This document shows positions 61,385 through 64,000 of a stretch of DNA of 64,000 bases, one piece after another. The notes under the pieces are model-generated. The model was given only the letters and a program-made list of their open reading frames with translations. It was not told the origin of the DNA and made no database searches. Source of the DNA: Nemertoderma westbladi (lineage: Eukaryota > Xenacoelomorpha > Nemertodermatida > Nemertodermatidae); assembly GCA_032718475.1 (NCBI GenBank), contig JAUCBJ010001932.1, positions 1 to 64,000 of the forward strand, read 5' to 3'. Every line of letters starts with the position of its first letter. Positions within the stretch are counted from its first letter, which is position 1. A program made the translations under genes and the position numbers.

Positions 61385-62885
61385 GTAGGCCTACATACAT
61401 CTATCCCATCATAGTAGACATGTACCGAACAACAAGAGTCCCACAAGAAATGAAAACAAATAAGTTGGTGCCAGTTCCCAAGAAGGGCAACCTAACACTC
61501 TATGGTTCTTTTCGGGGAATCTCATTGATCTCGATTGCTGCAAAGCTATACAATAGGATTCTATTAAATCGCATCAGGGATCCCATTGAGAGACTGCTCC
61601 GTGGAAATCAGAATGGGTTCCGTAAAGGTCGTGGGACCATGGAGCCCATTTTGGCACTTAGAAGGATAATTGAAGAATTATCAAAAAAGAAAGACAGGCA
61701 TCTGGCTGTTATCTTTGTTGACTTCTTCAAGGCCTTTGATTCAGTCTCTCGCTCACGTATGTTCAGCATACTTTCATTATATGGGATTCCTAATGAAATT
61801 ATTGCAGCAATCAGATCAGTATACGATGGTTCGACAACATTTGTGTCTACTGTTGACGGTGACACAGAACCATTTGAAGTGTTATGGGGCGTCCTCCAAG
61901 GAGACACACTTGCACCATTCTTGTTTATTATTGTGGTTGACTATGTTCTACGCATGTCCTTAGATCATCATAATGATGATGGGGTGATGATAACTCCACC
62001 TACTGGCTCCAGAAGTCGAGGAAATCCTGCCAAGTACCTAACTGATCTAGACTTTGCTGATGACTTAGGAGTACTCTCAGAATCATTAGACGGAGCCCAA
62101 CGGCTCCTCAGCTCATTAGAACATGCTGCTTCTAGTGTTGGTCTTTTTATTAACTCCAGAAAGACCAAAATTCTGACCGTTAACTTTGAAAGTCATCAGC
62201 AAGTCTCTGATCGGATGAGCATAAGCTCAAAGGATGGTATGCTTGAGCATGTGGACGACTTCTGTTACCTGGGATCATGGATCCGGAAGTCAGGTGAGAA
62301 CCTTCGAATACGTAAGGGAAAGGCATGGGCAGCCTTGAATAGGCTTTCCAGGATTTGGAAGTCACCGAGAATTAATCGGAAACTTAAGGTCCGATTATTT
62401 AGAGCAGCAGTAGTTCCAGTACTCCTCTACGGGAGTCCATGCTGGGCTCTAACTGCTGAGGACACCAAATCTCTGGATGGCACATTCACAAGAATGCTAC
62501 GCCGGGTTCATTGTGTCAAGTACAATGCACACATCTCCAACCAGACACTATATAACATTGGAGGTGTCTCATTGGTTCCCCCAAGCTTGACACTAGAACA
62601 AAATCGCCTCCGCTTTGCAGGACATTGCTTTCGCCGTGAGGACCAGCCAGTGCATAATCTTGTACTTTGGCAGCCTCATGGAGTGAATAAGCATGGTGGA
62701 CAGCCCATGACTTTCTTGAGACGCATCTTAAAGGACACTGGCCTTAAAGATGCGGATGATCTAGCAATTGTCATGGGTGATAGGGAGTTGTGGCGGTGCA
62801 ATTTTGTTGACAAGCCGGCACAGCATTCTTAAAAATGCAGCTGCAATGCAGCATGCCGATCCTAGTAGTAGTAGGCCTACATACA
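61385..62885 (+). mobile_element. Recent 5'-truncated LINE insertion with 15-bp target duplication
   Basis: GTAGGCCTACATACA occurs at 61385-61399 and 62871-62885 and once in the empty copy near 17410-17424. The inserted 1471 bp are the RT-to-end part of a LINE with a short TAGTAGTAG-type tail (62863-62871). The empty site in the first module copy proves the insertion. Confidence 0.9.
61420..62832 (+). CDS. LINE reverse transcriptase, 5'-truncated but open (470 aa)
   Basis: Frame open from the insertion edge to TAA 62830-62832. RT blocks: LVPVPKKGN, SFRGISLISIAAKLYNRI, NQNGFRKGRGTMEPILAL, AVIFVDFFKAFDSVS (block A), GVLQGDTLAPFLFIIVVDYV (block B), LDFADDLGVLSE (block C, F-A-D-D), INSRKTKI, FCYLGSWI. 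The C-terminal region has YGSPCWALTAEDTKSLDG, TRMLRR and NRLRFAGHCFRRED. Endonuclease and RT block 0 are missing, so it is not autonomous. It belongs to the same clade as, but not the same family as, the antisense copies at 29.5 and 40.6 kb. No disabling mutation, in agreement with its perfect target duplication. Confidence 0.85.
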   Translation: MYRTTRVPQEMKTNKLVPVPKKGNLTLYGSFRGISLISIAAKLYNRILLNRIRDPIERLLRGNQNGFRKGRGTMEPILALRRIIEELSKKKDRHLAVIFVDFFKAFDSVSRSRMFSILSLYGIPNEIIAAIRSVYDGSTTFVSTVDGDTEPFEVLWGVLQGDTLAPFLFIIVVDYVLRMSLDHHNDDGVMITPPTGSRSRGNPAKYLTDLDFADDLGVLSESLDGAQRLLSSLEHAASSVGLFINSRKTKILTVNFESHQQVSDRMSISSKDGMLEHVDDFCYLGSWIRKSGENLRIRKGKAWAALNRLSRIWKSPRINRKLKVRLFRAAVVPVLLYGSPCWALTAEDTKSLDGTFTRMLRRVHCVKYNAHISNQTLYNIGGVSLVPPSLTLEQNRLRFAGHCFRREDQPVHNLVLWQPHGVNKHGGQPMTFLRRILKDTGLKDADDLAIVMGDRELWRCNFVDKPAQHS

Positions 62886-63350
62886 GTACAGTTATTACTT
62901 CACTCAACAGACTCACAAGTATCAGCTAGTTTTTGTGATTCTTGTATTTATTCTAGGATATTTTTTGTATTTGTATGATATCCCTTAATAAAAGCTATAA
63001 TTTTAATCAAACAAACGTTTTGATATTTTTACTAATTATTATATAAAATTTTAAGTCTAATTGATTTAGGGAAACGCAATGAGAATATATAAGTAACAGC
63101 AAGCGCGATATTCTTTAACTTCAAATTAATATATTAAAGTACGTAAATACAGTGAAATAATATACATAAGTTCTAAACGTTTCACACAAAATCATCATCA
63201 GTAATAATGTACAAAATTTAGCCTAAATGTTGCATACTGCTACTGCAAGGTTTGAATTTATAAGGTTGGCGCCAAAAAATACATAATAAAAAGACGGTTC
63301 TAAGCTACTGTATAAATCGCCTAAAAAACTGTAAAAATATTTACTTAGTT
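62886..63350. repeat. Module spacer, copy 2, right part
   Basis: Matches 17425-17867, with about 40 extra bases near 62906-62945 (CAACAGACTCACAAGTATCA) and a few substitutions. Leads straight into satellite. Confidence 0.85.
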
Positions 63351-64000
63351 ATAGAAAGGAATGCGGTAGCTAATATAGAAAGGGATGCGGTAGCTAATAT
63401 AGAAAGGGATGCGGTAGCTAATATAGAAAGGGATGCGGTAGCTAATATATTATAGAAAGGGATGCGAGAGCTAATATAGAAAGGGATGCGGTAGCGAATA
63501 TGTTATAGAAAGGGATGCGAGAGCTAATATGTTATAGAAAGGGATGCGGTAGCTAATATGTTATAGAAAGGGATGCGGTAGCTAATATGTTATAGAAAGG
63601 GATGCGGTAGCTAATATAGAAAAATATGTGGTAGCTAATATGTTATAGAAAAGGATGCGGTAGCTCATGTTATAGAAAGGGATGCGGTAGCTAATATGTT
63701 ATAGAAAGGGATGTGGTAGCTAATATGTTATAGAAAGGGATGCGTTAGCTAATATAGAAAAGGATGCGGTAGCTAATATGTTATAGAAAGGGATGCTGTA
63801 GCTAATATGTTATAGAAAGGGATGCGGTAGCTAATATAGAAAAGGATGCGGTAGCTAATATGTTATAAAAAAGGATGCGGTAGCTAATATGTTATAGAAA
63901 GGGATGCGGTAGCTAATATAGAAAAGGATGCGGTAGCTAATATGTTATAGAAAGGGATGCGGTAGCTAATATAGAAAAGGATGCGGTAGCTAATATGTTA
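63351..64000 (+). repeat. 24/29-bp satellite, second array (runs off the window)
   Basis: Same 24- and 29-bp units as 17868-26556, with more point variants (GATGCGAGAG, AATATGTGG) than the homogeneous part of the first array. Confidence 0.95.

Overview
This window is repeat-dense eukaryotic DNA from an animal, most likely a marine invertebrate. Evidence for an animal is a spliced zona pellucida (ZP) domain exon pair at the left edge, tRNA-derived SINEs, Penelope-like, non-LTR, Gypsy and BEL/Pao retroelements, and a TTAA-flanked DNA transposon. The octamer TAGGCCTA occurs at least twelve times where about one is expected, which I associate loosely with echinoderm-type genomes; the species itself cannot be read from the sequence. 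There is no sign of bacterial gene organisation.

Layout. 1-1505: last two exons of a host ZP-domain protein. 1.9-16 kb: a mosaic of degraded retroelements: a non-LTR C-terminal fragment (1.9-2.7 kb), a LINE linker split by a 1.2 kb insertion (4.0-5.8 kb), an antisense Gypsy remnant (5.8-7.9 kb), a 43-bp minisatellite (8.0-8.5 kb), a small antisense LINE piece (9.3-9.7 kb), and a nearly full-length but broken LINE with ORF1 and ORF2 (10.1-16 kb). 16.2-28.2 kb: a module made of a 65-bp minisatellite, a 0.8 kb unique spacer, 9 kb of a 24/29-bp satellite (holding one SINE), and a Penelope-like RT fragment. 29.5-45 kb: an antisense LINE, a 50-bp minisatellite, an antisense endonuclease fragment, a decayed antisense BEL/Pao element (about 32.9-40.6 kb), and another antisense LINE copy into which a 3 kb Kolobok-like transposon inserted at TTAA. 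45.3-59.1 kb: a young, 13.8 kb BEL/Pao element with near-identical LTRs and a 5-bp target duplication. 59.1-64 kb: an endonuclease fragment, a fold-back element, and a second copy of the Penelope/minisatellite/spacer/satellite module carrying a fresh 5'-truncated LINE insertion.

The most unusual object is the 13.8 kb BEL/Pao element. Besides Gag-protease-RT-RNase H-integrase it carries an upstream coiled-coil ORF1 that I cannot assign and, downstream of integrase in the env position, a 755+ codon ORF3. ORF3's N-terminal half has the motif series of an RNase D/WRN-type (DEDD) 3'-5' exonuclease, and its C-terminal half has three perfect CCHC zinc knuckles. A second, older element of the same family at 32.9-40.6 kb shares ORF1, Gag, the integrase C-terminus, the PPT and a conserved hairpin beside it, but lacks ORF3. 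The pair therefore gives an internal comparison for gain or loss of that gene. The 13.8 kb copy is itself not clean: its pol frame has two in-frame stops, and a 21-G tract puts the upstream part of the Gag reading frame out of register.
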